Shown in pieces: positions 37,954 through 46,104 of a stretch of DNA of 46,202 nt (its first letter is position 1; the number at the start of each line of letters is the position of its first letter). The notes beneath the pieces were generated by a model, which had not been told where the DNA came from, did not search any database, and saw nothing but the letters and a program-made list of their open reading frames with translations. A program made the position numbers and the translations under genes. This DNA is from an uncultured Ignavibacteriales bacterium (GTDB lineage: Bacteria > Bacteroidota > Ignavibacteria > Ignavibacteriales > Melioribacteraceae): assembly GCA_947311785.1 (NCBI GenBank), contig CAMZLW010000021.1, forward strand, positions 1-46,202. Reading direction: 5' to 3'.

Positions 37954-38841
37954 CTATATTTTTCTGTAACAGATTCCTGCAGCAGCAGAAAACGAATTTG
38001 GAGTGTTCAAAAAATATGCGTTCTGAATAAACGACTCGGAAGTTGGGACATTTGTGAATGGATTAACAACCTTTACTGAAATTCCAAGTTTAGCTTCTAA
38101 CCCAATTTTTAATTCATCAATTTCAAAATCGCTTGCCAAAAACATTTCATCGTAAGCAATATTTTGATTTTCAATAAAACTATTTACAGAACTAATAAGT
38201 GAATTGTTATCAAGTACTTCAATTTGTTTTGTTGTGTGTAATCTTTTACCGAGGTAAGAGCTTATTGAGCAACACGCAGAACACAAATAAATAGAGAGTG
38301 AATTTTTACTTTCATTAAGAGCTATTGTTGAAACAAAGGCGAAATGAGAATTATCAATATATTTTAAAACTAAATTATTTGTAATACAAAATTTATGAAT
38401 AGCTTGCACAAGTTTTGCAGATAACCCAATAACCAAAAGCCTTTTTTCATTATTCCTATTTGTTAGCTGCATAGATCTAATAATAAAATCATCACTATTT
38501 AACATTGGGAAGAGGATAGAAAATTCCCATTTGAGGTGTTCTTTTAAGGCATTAGATGAAAGAGATGGTTCATACGGAATTTCAAAAACATTAAACGCAC
38601 TTAGTGGAATGGCGACAGAAATATTTTTACTTTTCAATAAGGTTTCACTAGTAAGCAAATTAAGAGATGTTTGGAGAATGGAAATGATTTTTGATTCCTC
38701 AAAATTGAAATCAAATTCTTCATTGAAAATATGCTCATTCACATTCTCCAAACAAAATTTTGACGCCTCGCGTACAACTTCAACAAGCTGTACTTTATTT
38801 CTTGTAATGTTAAGTCCAACATGATTCAGATTTGAAAACAT
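37954..38841 (-). CDS. PilM-like actin-fold protein
   Basis: A 295-residue protein. VGLNITRNKVQLVEVVREASKFCLENV resembles the PilM/FtsA-type opening (first phosphate loop and strand pair), KNISVAIPLSAFNVFEIPYEPSL followed by ALKEHLKWEFSILFP matches the PilM pattern, and LLVIGLSAKLVQAIHKFC precedes the second half. In type IV pilus systems PilM links cytoplasmic ATPases to inner-membrane PilN. Here it stands next to a single-pass membrane protein and a ComEA-like gene rather than PilNOPQ. The assignment is by fold pattern and is moderately sure. Confidence 0.65.
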   Translation of the reverse strand: MFSNLNHVGLNITRNKVQLVEVVREASKFCLENVNEHIFNEEFDFNFEESKIISILQTSLNLLTSETLLKSKNISVAIPLSAFNVFEIPYEPSLSSNALKEHLKWEFSILFPMLNSDDFIIRSMQLTNRNNEKRLLVIGLSAKLVQAIHKFCITNNLVLKYIDNSHFAFVSTIALNESKNSLSIYLCSACCSISSYLGKRLHTTKQIEVLDNNSLISSVNSFIENQNIAYDEMFLASDFEIDELKIGLEAKLGISVKVVNPFTNVPTSESFIQNAYFLNTPNSFSAAAGICYRKI

Positions 38842-38850
38842 GTGGTTAGC

Positions 38851-39450
38851 TTATTCCCAAGATTCTGTATTTAACAAAGCATCGGAGTTAATATCACCAA
38901 TTTTATCATCGCTATCTGGGCTTTGAATTAAATATCTTTTTCCAATAGTTGAAATAGAATCAATCTTAACAATTCTTCCACGTCTGTTAATTACTGTATC
39001 AACTTCAAGTAACGTGTCAATCTTAACAATAAACATTTTTCCAGAACGTGGTGAAGTGTATAATGAATCGTAATTAAATGGACCAGAAACTAAATCGGAA
39101 AAAGGATTTTTCGATTTTAGAATTGTTGTATCACCATCAACTCTGTAAACTTTAACAGTGTCGAAAGCTGACATTAAATTTAAAACAGAAGAATCAGTTC
39201 TAATAAAATTGATTAGAGTATCTAAGTTATCAGAATATTTGTTGTATTTTTGTTCGTATAAAATTTGAGCATGTTTAAGGTTTGTCATTCTTAAACGAGA
39301 TTCTTGTTTGTTATAATTTTTAGTAGCAATAATATCAGTTGGACCAATTATTGAAACTTGAATTAGTACAACAATTAAAACAACAATTACTGCCCACAGA
39401 CCAGCATGTAGATACCACGGTTCATTTTTATTTTCTGCATCTTTGCTCAT
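38851..39450 (-). CDS. Single-pass membrane protein of unknown function
   Basis: A 199-residue protein with a short cytoplasmic N-terminus, one membrane helix (about 13-33, LWAVIVVLIVVLIQVSIIG) and an extracytoplasmic part. After the helix comes a helical stretch with RMTNLKHAQILYEQKYNKYSDNLDTLINFI, a pattern common in pilin-like or PilN-type proteins, then beta-rich sequence with VYRVDGDTTILKSKNPFSD. I do not recognise a family. A strong GGAGGAAAA site precedes the ATG. It lies between comEA-like and PilM-like genes, so a role in a membrane assembly with PilM is possible. Confidence 0.65.
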   Translation of the reverse strand: MSKDAENKNEPWYLHAGLWAVIVVLIVVLIQVSIIGPTDIIATKNYNKQESRLRMTNLKHAQILYEQKYNKYSDNLDTLINFIRTDSSVLNLMSAFDTVKVYRVDGDTTILKSKNPFSDLVSGPFNYDSLYTSPRSGKMFIVKIDTLLEVDTVINRRGRIVKIDSISTIGKRYLIQSPDSDDKIGDINSDALLNTESWE

Positions 39451-39474
39451 TTTTCCTCCAATGGCTTAACTTCT

Positions 39475-39936
39475 CTATTCAACAATTAATAATTTTTTAA
39501 TTTTCTCTAACTTCTTTTTGCCAATACCACTAACGTTTTGCAAGTCGTTTAGTGTCTTAAACTTGCCGTTACTCTTGCGGTATTTTACAATTTTTTGAGC
39601 AGTTTTCTTCCCAATTCCAGGAAGTAAAACTAACCGATTAACACCTGCTGTATTGATGTTAATTTTAGTGGAAACAGATTCTAATTCATTATCACTAAAA
39701 TTGTAAAGTTCTTGCTTATAATCAACTTCTTTTTGGTTATAATTTGAATTAAAACCATTTTTAAATAGCGAATCTTGAACGGAATAATTGTATTGTTTCA
39801 ATTCAATTATGTCCTCTTTATATTTGAGGTAGTAAGCCCCAATGCCAATAAGTAGCGAAACAAAAACAAAAGATAAAACTTTTGCCTCTATTTCCGAGAA
39901 TCCAATCTTACTCCCTATTTTCTTAAAAGAGCTAAT
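39475..39936 (-). CDS. ComEA-like membrane-anchored helix-hairpin-helix protein
   Basis: About 153 residues. The C-terminal part (about 95-153) has two helix-hairpin-helix units: INTAGVNRLVLLPGIGKKTAQKIVKYR and FKTLNDLQNVSGIGKKKLEKIKKLL. This is the ComEA DNA-binding pattern. The frame continues upstream of the first TTG (39801) through a membrane helix, KVLSFVFVSLLIGIGAYYL, to a TAG at 39952-39954 with no ATG, GTG or TTG. The best candidate start is an ATT at 39934-39936, placed 4 nt after GAGGA. ComEA proteins bind incoming DNA in transformation; a role here is inference. Confidence 0.75.
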   Translation of the reverse strand: MSSFKKIGSKIGFSEIEAKVLSFVFVSLLIGIGAYYLKYKEDIIELKQYNYSVQDSLFKNGFNSNYNQKEVDYKQELYNFSDNELESVSTKININTAGVNRLVLLPGIGKKTAQKIVKYRKSNGKFKTLNDLQNVSGIGKKKLEKIKKLLIVE

Positions 39937-39948
39937 ATATTCCTCAAA
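39937..39948 (-). promoter_or_regulatory. Ribosome binding site that suggests an ATT start for the ComEA-like gene
   Basis: On the minus strand GAGGA (39941-39945) lies 4 nt ahead of ATT (39934-39936). It is the only purine-rich site in front of the membrane helix that the family expects. Confidence 0.45.
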
Positions 39949-39956
39949 TATCTAAA

Positions 39957-40136
39957 AGAAGGCTTTGCATAACCGCAAAAGTCATTCTGAATTTACGATG
40001 TGCTGAACTTGTTGAAGTATTTCAGAATCTTTGTTTATGCCATAAACTTGCACTAATGGATGCTGAAACATTTCGGTAAACTCAATGCACCGCAAGTTCA
40101 GCATGACGCATATTATTAGGTTATGCAAAGCCTTCT
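39957..40136. repeat. Complete 180-bp element with 18-bp terminal inverted repeats
   Basis: AGAAGGCTTTGCATAACC (39957-39974) is the exact reverse complement of 40119-40136. Between them are internal inverted segments such as GTGCTGAACTTG and CAAGTTCAGCAT. No open frame is present. Size and structure resemble a MITE or large intergenic palindrome. Partial copies lie at 6999-7042 and about 43100-43202. Confidence 0.82.
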
Positions 40137-40161
40137 AAAACTTGTTTTTTACTTTACAGTA

Positions 40162-41301
40162 CTATTTTGTTTCAACTTTTATATTTGGTTGTTTGTCTAA
40201 TTCTTTTAGTAGTTCTTTCTCTTTTGAGTTTACTTTACGAGGAACGCGAATACTTATTTTTACAAGCTGATCGCCAGCACCATGGCGGTTTAAATGTTGT
40301 ATTCCTTTTTCGCGCATTTTTAAAAACTTACCCGATTCTGTTCCACGTTCAATTTTAAGTTTGGCTCTTCCGTTTAATGTTGGAATTTCAACATCGGTTC
40401 CAAGAACTGCCTCGGGGAAACTAATTGAAAGATCGTAAATAATATTATCTTCATCACGGATAAAATATTCGTGTGGAAGTTCACGAAAAATTACAATTAT
40501 ATCGCCAGCAGGTCCGCCATTTTTTCCGGCATTTCCTTCGCCACGCATAGTCATGTAGCTGTTATCGGATACTCCTGCTGGAATATTAATCTTAATTGTA
40601 GATTCCTCGTAAACCCGTCCATCCCCTTTGCAAGTAACACATGGTGCAGTAATTACTTTACCAGTTCCACTACAATTGTTACAAGGAGCAATATTTACAA
40701 ACTGCCCAAACATTGAGCGGGAAACTTGTTTAACTTCGCCAGCACCAGAGCATACAGAACACGTTTGATAACTTGCACTATCTTTTGCACCAGTTCCGTT
40801 ACACGTTGTACACTTTTTATGTTTTTTTAGTTTTATTTTTTTTGTAGTTCCAGAAGCTATTTCTTCAAGTTTTAATTTCAATGTTACTTTTAAATCTTGT
40901 CCAGGTGTTCCTGTAGTGCGTTGCCGCCTTCCCTGTCCGCCACCGCCAAAAATATCGTCAAAGATGGAACCACTGCCACCGCTACTAAAGCCACCGCCAC
41001 CAGCTCCGCCAAAGATATCGGAGAAATGACTAAAAATATCATTTGCATTACTAAACCCTTGAAAGTCTTGACCCCCACGCATACCTTGATGACCAAACCT
41101 ATCGTACTTTGCTCGCTTTTGGCTATCCTTTAAAACCTCGTAAGCTTCTGCGGCTTCTTTAAATTTTGTTTCTGCTTCTTTATCATCTGGATTTCTATCT
41201 GGATGATATTTCATTGCCAGTTTTCTATACGCTTTTTTAAGTTCGTCTTCAGAAGCAGTTTTGCTAACACCTAATATTTCGTAATAATCTCTTTTTGCCA
41301 T
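40162..41301 (-). CDS. dnaJ: Chaperone protein DnaJ
   Basis: A 379-residue type I J protein, co-chaperone of DnaK. The J domain (about 4-68) has the HPD motif in KYHPDRNP. A Gly/Phe-rich region follows (about 75-130). The zinc-binding domain has four CxxCxGxG repeats ([32 protein letters not shown]), then the two C-terminal substrate-binding domains. It starts 2 nt after grpE and ends the hrcA-grpE-dnaJ operon. Full length for the family. Confidence 0.97.
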   Translation of the reverse strand: MAKRDYYEILGVSKTASEDELKKAYRKLAMKYHPDRNPDDKEAETKFKEAAEAYEVLKDSQKRAKYDRFGHQGMRGGQDFQGFSNANDIFSHFSDIFGGAGGGGFSSGGSGSIFDDIFGGGGQGRRQRTTGTPGQDLKVTLKLKLEEIASGTTKKIKLKKHKKCTTCNGTGAKDSASYQTCSVCSGAGEVKQVSRSMFGQFVNIAPCNNCSGTGKVITAPCVTCKGDGRVYEESTIKINIPAGVSDNSYMTMRGEGNAGKNGGPAGDIIVIFRELPHEYFIRDEDNIIYDLSISFPEAVLGTDVEIPTLNGRAKLKIERGTESGKFLKMREKGIQHLNRHGAGDQLVKISIRVPRKVNSKEKELLKELDKQPNIKVETK

Positions 41302-41303
41302 TC

Positions 41304-41897
41304 TTATTCTTCCTCAGTATTATTTTCTTCACTAACTTTTTCAACCTCTTGGCTAACAACCACTTTTGCATGTTTCAATACTTTATCTTTAAACATGTAG
41401 CCAGATTCTACAACATTAATAACTGTGTTAGGAGGAAAATCATTTGAAGGCTGTTGCAGTAAGGCTTCGTGATACTCGTGATTAAACTCTTTACCCATTG
41501 CATCAATTTTAGTAACGCCTTGTTCTTCGAGAATTTGAGTAAATTTATCGGCAACCAATTTTAATCCATCTTTTAATGCATCTATGTTCTCATCGTCAAT
41601 GTGGGTAAGCGAACGCTGTAAGTCTTCGTGAACAGCAAGTGTTTTTATAATAAACGATTGTGCTGCATATTTGAAAAGTTCTTCTTTTTCAATCTCAGTT
41701 CTTTTTTTGTAGTTTTCAAACTCTGCTAATCGTCTAATTAATCTATCGTTTAAATCTTCGTTCTTTTTTTCTAACTCCTCAACTCGTTCTTTCAAATCAA
41801 TTTTAGTTTCTTCTTTGTTTTCAATTGTTTCTTCAGCAGTAGTTTTATCGTTCTCGTTCACTTCAACATCAATCTCTTTTTTCTTACTCTTTTTCAT
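41304..41897 (-). CDS. grpE: Nucleotide exchange factor GrpE
   Basis: A 197-residue protein that releases ADP from DnaK. The N-terminus is acidic and low-complexity, followed by a long coiled coil (about 33-95, [30 protein letters not shown]). The C-terminal beta domain has [43 protein letters not shown], the GrpE signature. It lies 23 nt after hrcA and 2 nt before dnaJ. Confidence 0.96.
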   Translation of the reverse strand: MKKSKKKEIDVEVNENDKTTAEETIENKEETKIDLKERVEELEKKNEDLNDRLIRRLAEFENYKKRTEIEKEELFKYAAQSFIIKTLAVHEDLQRSLTHIDDENIDALKDGLKLVADKFTQILEEQGVTKIDAMGKEFNHEYHEALLQQPSNDFPPNTVINVVESGYMFKDKVLKHAKVVVSQEVEKVSEENNTEEE

Positions 41898-41920
41898 AAT
41901 TTCCTTTATATAATTATATT

Positions 41921-42961
41921 TTAATTTAAATTTTGTGTAAGCAATTTGGCAACATATTCAACAGTTGCTATTACTCTGGAGTATTCCATACGTTTTGGTC
42001 CAATAATACCAACGCTTCCAACAGCTTCGCCAACATTATACTCTTTTGTTACTAAGCTGTAGCTTGTGAATTTTTCCTCCATATTTTCGGAACCAATTTT
42101 TACATTTGTAATCTTTGTGTTTTCTGTAATGCTATCATTCATTAGATGAACAATAACATCTCTATCTTCAACCAATTCTATAATGCTTTGAAAATTTTCT
42201 AATTCTTCAAATTCTGGATGCGATAAAATATTTTTTGTTCCAGTAACTACCGTTTTATTGTTATCTATTTTATCAGTAAAAAGTTTATTGGCAGACTCCA
42301 AAAAAACTCTAATTATTGGTTTGTATTGTGTTGCATAAATGTTTTGGAAACGTTCAACAATTGTTTCGCGAATCTCAGAAAATTTTAATCCAGAAAGTCT
42401 TTGATTTAAAATCCTTTGAATATTTTCAATGTCTGATTGCCCAAAGTTAGCACGTAGTTCTAAAGTGATAGTTTTTACTAATCCAGAAAGGACTGTAACA
42501 ATAACCAAAATTTTGGAAGTAGAAAGTTTTATAATTTGAATTTTTTCCAAAACCGAATTACTAACTTGTGGATATGTAATGCACGCAAGCTGATTTGTAA
42601 TATCGCTTAAAATTGTAGAGGTAGCTTTTATCAAATCGTTAGTATCGTGGCTCGAAGAATTAATACGAGTTTCGGCAGCACGTTTTTCAATAATTGGTAA
42701 CTTCGGAACTCCCATAAGTGAATCTACATAGAATCGGTAACCAGAATCGGTGGGCACACGCCCTGCAGAAGTATGCGGATGCCCCAACAGACCAGAATCC
42801 TCAAGGTCTGACATAACATTGCGTATTGTTGCTGGCGAAAAGCCAACATCATACTTCTTTGATATTTTACGCGAACCAACCGGATTTGCCGTTAATATAT
42901 ACTGATGTATAACATAACGTAAAATCGACTTTTCTCTTTCGCTTAATTCTAAGTTATTCAT
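41921..42961 (-). CDS. hrcA: Heat-inducible transcription repressor HrcA
   Basis: A 346-residue repressor. The N-terminal winged helix (about 1-75) reads SEREKSILRYVIHQYILTANPVGSRKISKKY then SPATIRNVMSDLEDSGLLGHPHTSAGRVPTDSGYRFYVD, the HrcA signature. The middle is a GAF-like dimerisation domain, and the end has VGSVGIIGPKRMEYSRVIATVEYVA. HrcA normally binds CIRCE elements upstream of its targets. No CIRCE is visible in the spacer upstream of this operon. It is the first gene of the operon with grpE and dnaJ. Confidence 0.95.
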   Translation of the reverse strand: MNNLELSEREKSILRYVIHQYILTANPVGSRKISKKYDVGFSPATIRNVMSDLEDSGLLGHPHTSAGRVPTDSGYRFYVDSLMGVPKLPIIEKRAAETRINSSSHDTNDLIKATSTILSDITNQLACITYPQVSNSVLEKIQIIKLSTSKILVIVTVLSGLVKTITLELRANFGQSDIENIQRILNQRLSGLKFSEIRETIVERFQNIYATQYKPIIRVFLESANKLFTDKIDNNKTVVTGTKNILSHPEFEELENFQSIIELVEDRDVIVHLMNDSITENTKITNVKIGSENMEEKFTSYSLVTKEYNVGEAVGSVGIIGPKRMEYSRVIATVEYVAKLLTQNLN

Positions 42962-43401
42962 TCTTAATTAGTTAGTCTGAAAATTTCGAACTTTAAATTT
43001 AATAAATAATGACTTAATTTTTTCAAAATTATTTTTTGTGAATCGATTAGATGCTTCAATTTTACTGTGGATTCTAATTTGTTGTGGCTAAGTTCTCACA
43101 AAGTATATTTCAGAATCTTCATCTTTAGCATTTACACTACAGATGCTGAAATACTTCAACATTTCAGCAAGATACATTTTTTTGGGTTATGTAAAGCCTT
43201 CTTAAAATAAAAAAGAAGAAGTGCCATACTGCATTGAGCTGGAGTTAGGGATGATAACCTTTTGGGTTAATATAAATTTGAACATAATTGGTTCTTTTTC
43301 GTCCAAAAGTTGGTTGTATAATATTTTATCACAAATATTGTTAAGTAAGTTAAATTTATTTATGTTTTCAAACATAAATAATCTAAAATTAAGGGGATTA
43401 A
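42962..43401. other. 440-nt divergent spacer between hrcA and the NatA-like gene
   Basis: It holds the promoters of two divergent operons and a partial copy of the 18-bp-terminal-repeat element (about 43100-43202). The remainder is AT-rich. I saw no TTAGCACTC/GAGTGCTAA pair and no convincing promoter. Confidence 0.5.
43100..43202 (+). repeat. Partial copy of the AGAAGGCTTTGCATAACC repeat
   Basis: It ends in GGTTATGTAAAGCCTTCT (43185-43202), one base different from the right terminus of the complete element. The upstream segment shares TTTCAGAATCTT and GATGCTGAAA with 40040-40080. The left terminus is missing. Confidence 0.7.
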
Positions 43402-44325
43402 ATGGTAGCACTTGAAGTTAAAAACATTTCAAAATCCTTTGGCAATTTAAAGGCTGTAGATAATGCATCTTTTTCTGTTCCTAAAGGTTCAATTTTTGGT
43501 CTGCTCGGCAGAAACGGTGCAGGCAAAACAACCACAATACGGATGATGATGAACATCTATATGCCTGATAGTGGCGAAGTATTTTACGAGGGGATAAAAG
43601 CTGGACCCGATTTCAACAGTAAGGTAGGATATCTTCCCGAGGAACGTGGACTTTACAAAAAAATGAAAGTTCTTGAAACACTACTTTTCTTTGCAGAAAT
43701 AAAAGGGAAAAAAGGTAAAAACGTTACAAGATTGGCAAAAGAATATCTAAAGAAATTTGATCTTGCCGACAGAATGAATTCCAAAATTGAAACACTATCA
43801 AAAGGAAATCAGCAAAAAGTTCAATTTATTTCAACACTTTTGCACGACCCCGAAGTTTTAATTTTAGATGAACTCTTCTCTGGACTCGACCCCATTAACA
43901 CTAACATTATGAAAAATGTAATTCTCGAATTAAAAGAGAAAGGCAAAATAATTCTGTTTTCTACACACGTAATGTCGTTTGCCGAAAAAATGTGCGACCA
44001 TATTGCAATAATAGATTCTGGTGAAATTAAGTTAAATGGATCGCTTGCAGAAATTAAAGCTCAACACTCGCAACGTAATATTAGTCTTAACTACAAAGGG
44101 GATATCTCGTTTCTTAAAAATAATCCGATGATAGAAACTATTGCGGATTATGGAAATAGCGTAGGCATTAGAGTTAAGGAAGAAAAAAACATTCAGGAAC
44201 TATTAAAACTATTAATTGAAAATAATATTGAAGTTAAAAAATTTGATGCTAACGATATTTCGCTTGAAGAAATTTTTATTAATACTGTTGGTAGTGAAAC
44301 TGCAGAGGAGGTAAAGAATGATTAA
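43402..44325 (+). CDS. ABC transporter ATP-binding protein, NatA-like
   Basis: A 307-residue ATPase with Walker A GRNGAGKTT (36-44), signature LSKGNQQ (132-138), Walker B LILDEL (152-157) and switch STHVMSFAEKMCDHIAIID. The final 80 residues (ending ISLEEIFINTV) are the usual C-terminal part of the NatA/CcmA type. The LSKGNQQKVQ form is characteristic of NatA-like ATPases that pair with NatB-like permeases. It overlaps the permease gene by 8 nt. The ATG has an AAGGGGATTAA site. Confidence 0.93.
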   Translation: MVALEVKNISKSFGNLKAVDNASFSVPKGSIFGLLGRNGAGKTTTIRMMMNIYMPDSGEVFYEGIKAGPDFNSKVGYLPEERGLYKKMKVLETLLFFAEIKGKKGKNVTRLAKEYLKKFDLADRMNSKIETLSKGNQQKVQFISTLLHDPEVLILDELFSGLDPINTNIMKNVILELKEKGKIILFSTHVMSFAEKMCDHIAIIDSGEIKLNGSLAEIKAQHSQRNISLNYKGDISFLKNNPMIETIADYGNSVGIRVKEEKNIQELLKLLIENNIEVKKFDANDISLEEIFINTVGSETAEEVKND

Positions 44326-45583
44326 TTACAGAGTTATTGCCCTTATAAAAAGGGAGCTTCGTGAAAAGTTATTATCTAAAGCATTTATTTTAATGACCGT
44401 TTTGCTACCCGTTTTTATGTTCGGAATTTTTGGTGTTCAAGCATTTATTATGAGTTTCGATTCTGAAAAAAGTGTAGTAGAAATTATTACTGAGTCGCCA
44501 ACAATTAGTGAAAAATTATCTAATATTATAGACGAATCGAGCTTTGTGCAAGATAGCACAATTATCCCTCGTATCCATTTTATGGGTAAAATAAAGTTTG
44601 ACGATTTTTTTAAAAAAAGTGAAAAAGATTTATTAAGCGAAAATATTGCTGGTATAATATATATTCCGAATACAGCTTTGGAAGATAAAAAAATAGAATA
44701 CTATTCTAAAACTCCTAAAAACAGACGTTTATTGAACCGCATTGATAACCCAATAAACAGGGTTTTAGTTGACGAATATTTTAGAGCAAAAAACATACCT
44801 GTTGCCGAGTTAGAATATGCAAGTATGTCTGTTGATATTTCAAGTTATAAAATTTCAGAAGGTGAAGATATTAAAGAGGAAGGCTACGGCGGACTTGTCC
44901 TTTCTTATTTACTTTCATTTTTGCTATACATAAGTTTATTGATGATGGGCTCTATGGTAATGCAATCAGTAATTCAAGAAAAATCTAACAGAATAGTTGA
45001 AGTGCTATTATCTTCAGTAACTAGTAAGGAATTAATGATTGGGAAAATTCTTGGTGCTGCAATTACTGGGGTTTTCCAAATGGCAATTTGGCTTGCACCT
45101 GTGATTGTTGTTGCTTCAACATCCTGGTTTATGTTACCAGAAAATCTAGTTTTTGATATAACATTTCTTCAGGTTGCATATTTATTATTCAACTTCTTTT
45201 TGGGTCTTCTCATTTTTGTTGGTCTTTTTGCAACGGTTGGTTCAATATTTGAGGACCCACAAGATGCACAATCGGGTATGTGGCCAGTAATGATGCTAAT
45301 TATGATTCCATTTTTTATTACAATGTCTATGATGGAAAACCCAACAAATCCAGTGGCAAACATAGCATCAATGTTTCCGTTTGCGGCAATAATTGTTATG
45401 CCCGCAAAAATGGCAATGGTTGATGTTCCACTTTGGCAAGTAATAGTTTCTACCCTAGTAAATATTTTAACAGTATTTGCAATTTTCCCTGTTGCTGGTA
45501 AAATTTATCGTGTGGGAATTATGATGACAGGCAAAAAGCCATCTTGGATGGAAGTAATTAAGTGGTTAAAATATAAGTATTAA
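44318..45583 (+). CDS. ABC-2 permease, NatB-like
   Basis: A 421-residue membrane protein. The first helix (about 20-45) follows the amphipathic IALIKRELREKLLSKAF. A large extracytoplasmic loop (about 50-190) comes next, then five to six helices. MGSMVMQSVIQEKSNRIVEVLLSSVTSKELMIGKILG is the ABC-2 coupling signature. The PVAGKIYRVGIMMTGKKPSWMEVIKWLKY ending is typical of the ABC-2 permeases annotated NatB. Natrium export is known for the Bacillus prototype, but the substrate here cannot be told. A strong GAGGAGGTAAAG site precedes the ATG within the NatA-like gene. Confidence 0.92.
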   Translation: MINYRVIALIKRELREKLLSKAFILMTVLLPVFMFGIFGVQAFIMSFDSEKSVVEIITESPTISEKLSNIIDESSFVQDSTIIPRIHFMGKIKFDDFFKKSEKDLLSENIAGIIYIPNTALEDKKIEYYSKTPKNRRLLNRIDNPINRVLVDEYFRAKNIPVAELEYASMSVDISSYKISEGEDIKEEGYGGLVLSYLLSFLLYISLLMMGSMVMQSVIQEKSNRIVEVLLSSVTSKELMIGKILGAAITGVFQMAIWLAPVIVVASTSWFMLPENLVFDITFLQVAYLLFNFFLGLLIFVGLFATVGSIFEDPQDAQSGMWPVMMLIMIPFFITMSMMENPTNPVANIASMFPFAAIIVMPAKMAMVDVPLWQVIVSTLVNILTVFAIFPVAGKIYRVGIMMTGKKPSWMEVIKWLKYKY

Positions 45584-45633
45584 TTGGATACCAACTAAAT
45601 ACAAACAAAAATCTATTTTTTGCTCTTGAAATA

Positions 45634-46104
45634 ATGGATAGCATAAATGAACAATATATACAGCATAAAATATTTACAATACAGAATCAACAAATAATGT
45701 TGGATAGAGATTTGGCAGAACTTTATCAAGTTGAAACGAGAGCATTAAAACAAGCCGTAAAGCGAAATATTAACAGATTTCCCATAGATTTTATGTTTGA
45801 ACTTACTGATAGTGAAATCAATTTGATGGTATCACAAAATGTGATACCATCAAAAAAGTATCTTGGTGGTGCTAGACCATATGCTTTTACTGAGCAAGGT
45901 GTTTCAATGCTTTCATCAGTATTAAAAAGCAAAATAGCCGTAAATGTAAACATTGCTATTTTCAGGGCTTTTGCAAAAATGCGAAAATTTTTGTTAACAA
46001 ACGCTATTATTTTTCAAAAGTTTGATTACATCGAACAAAAATTATTACAACACAACGAAAATTTTGAAAAAATATTGGTTCTACCCTTATTGTTGTGGAA
46101 TTAG
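45634..46104 (+). CDS. ORF6N-domain DNA-binding protein, C-terminus probably replaced
   Basis: 156 residues. Residues about 10-100 are an ORF6N domain: IFTIQNQQIMLDRDLAELYQVETRALKQAVKRNINRFPIDFMFELTDSE, then GGARPYAFTEQGVSMLSSVLKSKIAVNVNIAIFRAFAKMRKFL. The family is found in phage and mobile regulators. After HNENFEKI the frame continues only as LVLPLLLWN and stops, where the family usually has 20-80 more residues. The break coincides with GGTTCTACC, a plausible left end of an ISL3-type insertion sequence, so this gene is likely interrupted. An unusual hairpin-forming palindrome lies in its coding region. Confidence 0.78.
   Translation: MDSINEQYIQHKIFTIQNQQIMLDRDLAELYQVETRALKQAVKRNINRFPIDFMFELTDSEINLMVSQNVIPSKKYLGGARPYAFTEQGVSMLSSVLKSKIAVNVNIAIFRAFAKMRKFLLTNAIIFQKFDYIEQKLLQHNENFEKILVLPLLLWN
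45822..45854. repeat. Perfect 15-bp inverted repeat inside the ORF6N gene
   Basis: TTTGATGGTATCACA (45822-45836) and TGTGATACCATCAAA (45840-45854) are exact reverse complements around AAA. It lies in codons for the conserved LMVSQNVIPSKK segment. Confidence 0.85.

Noticed and set aside
40137-40161. Terminator after dnaJ
   Set aside because: The short spacer is T/A-rich but no stem of useful length is present on the minus strand. The adjacent repeat element could serve, but that is not shown.
42962-43401. CIRCE operator upstream of hrcA
   Set aside because: I looked for TTAGCACTC and its inverted partner on both strands and found neither.
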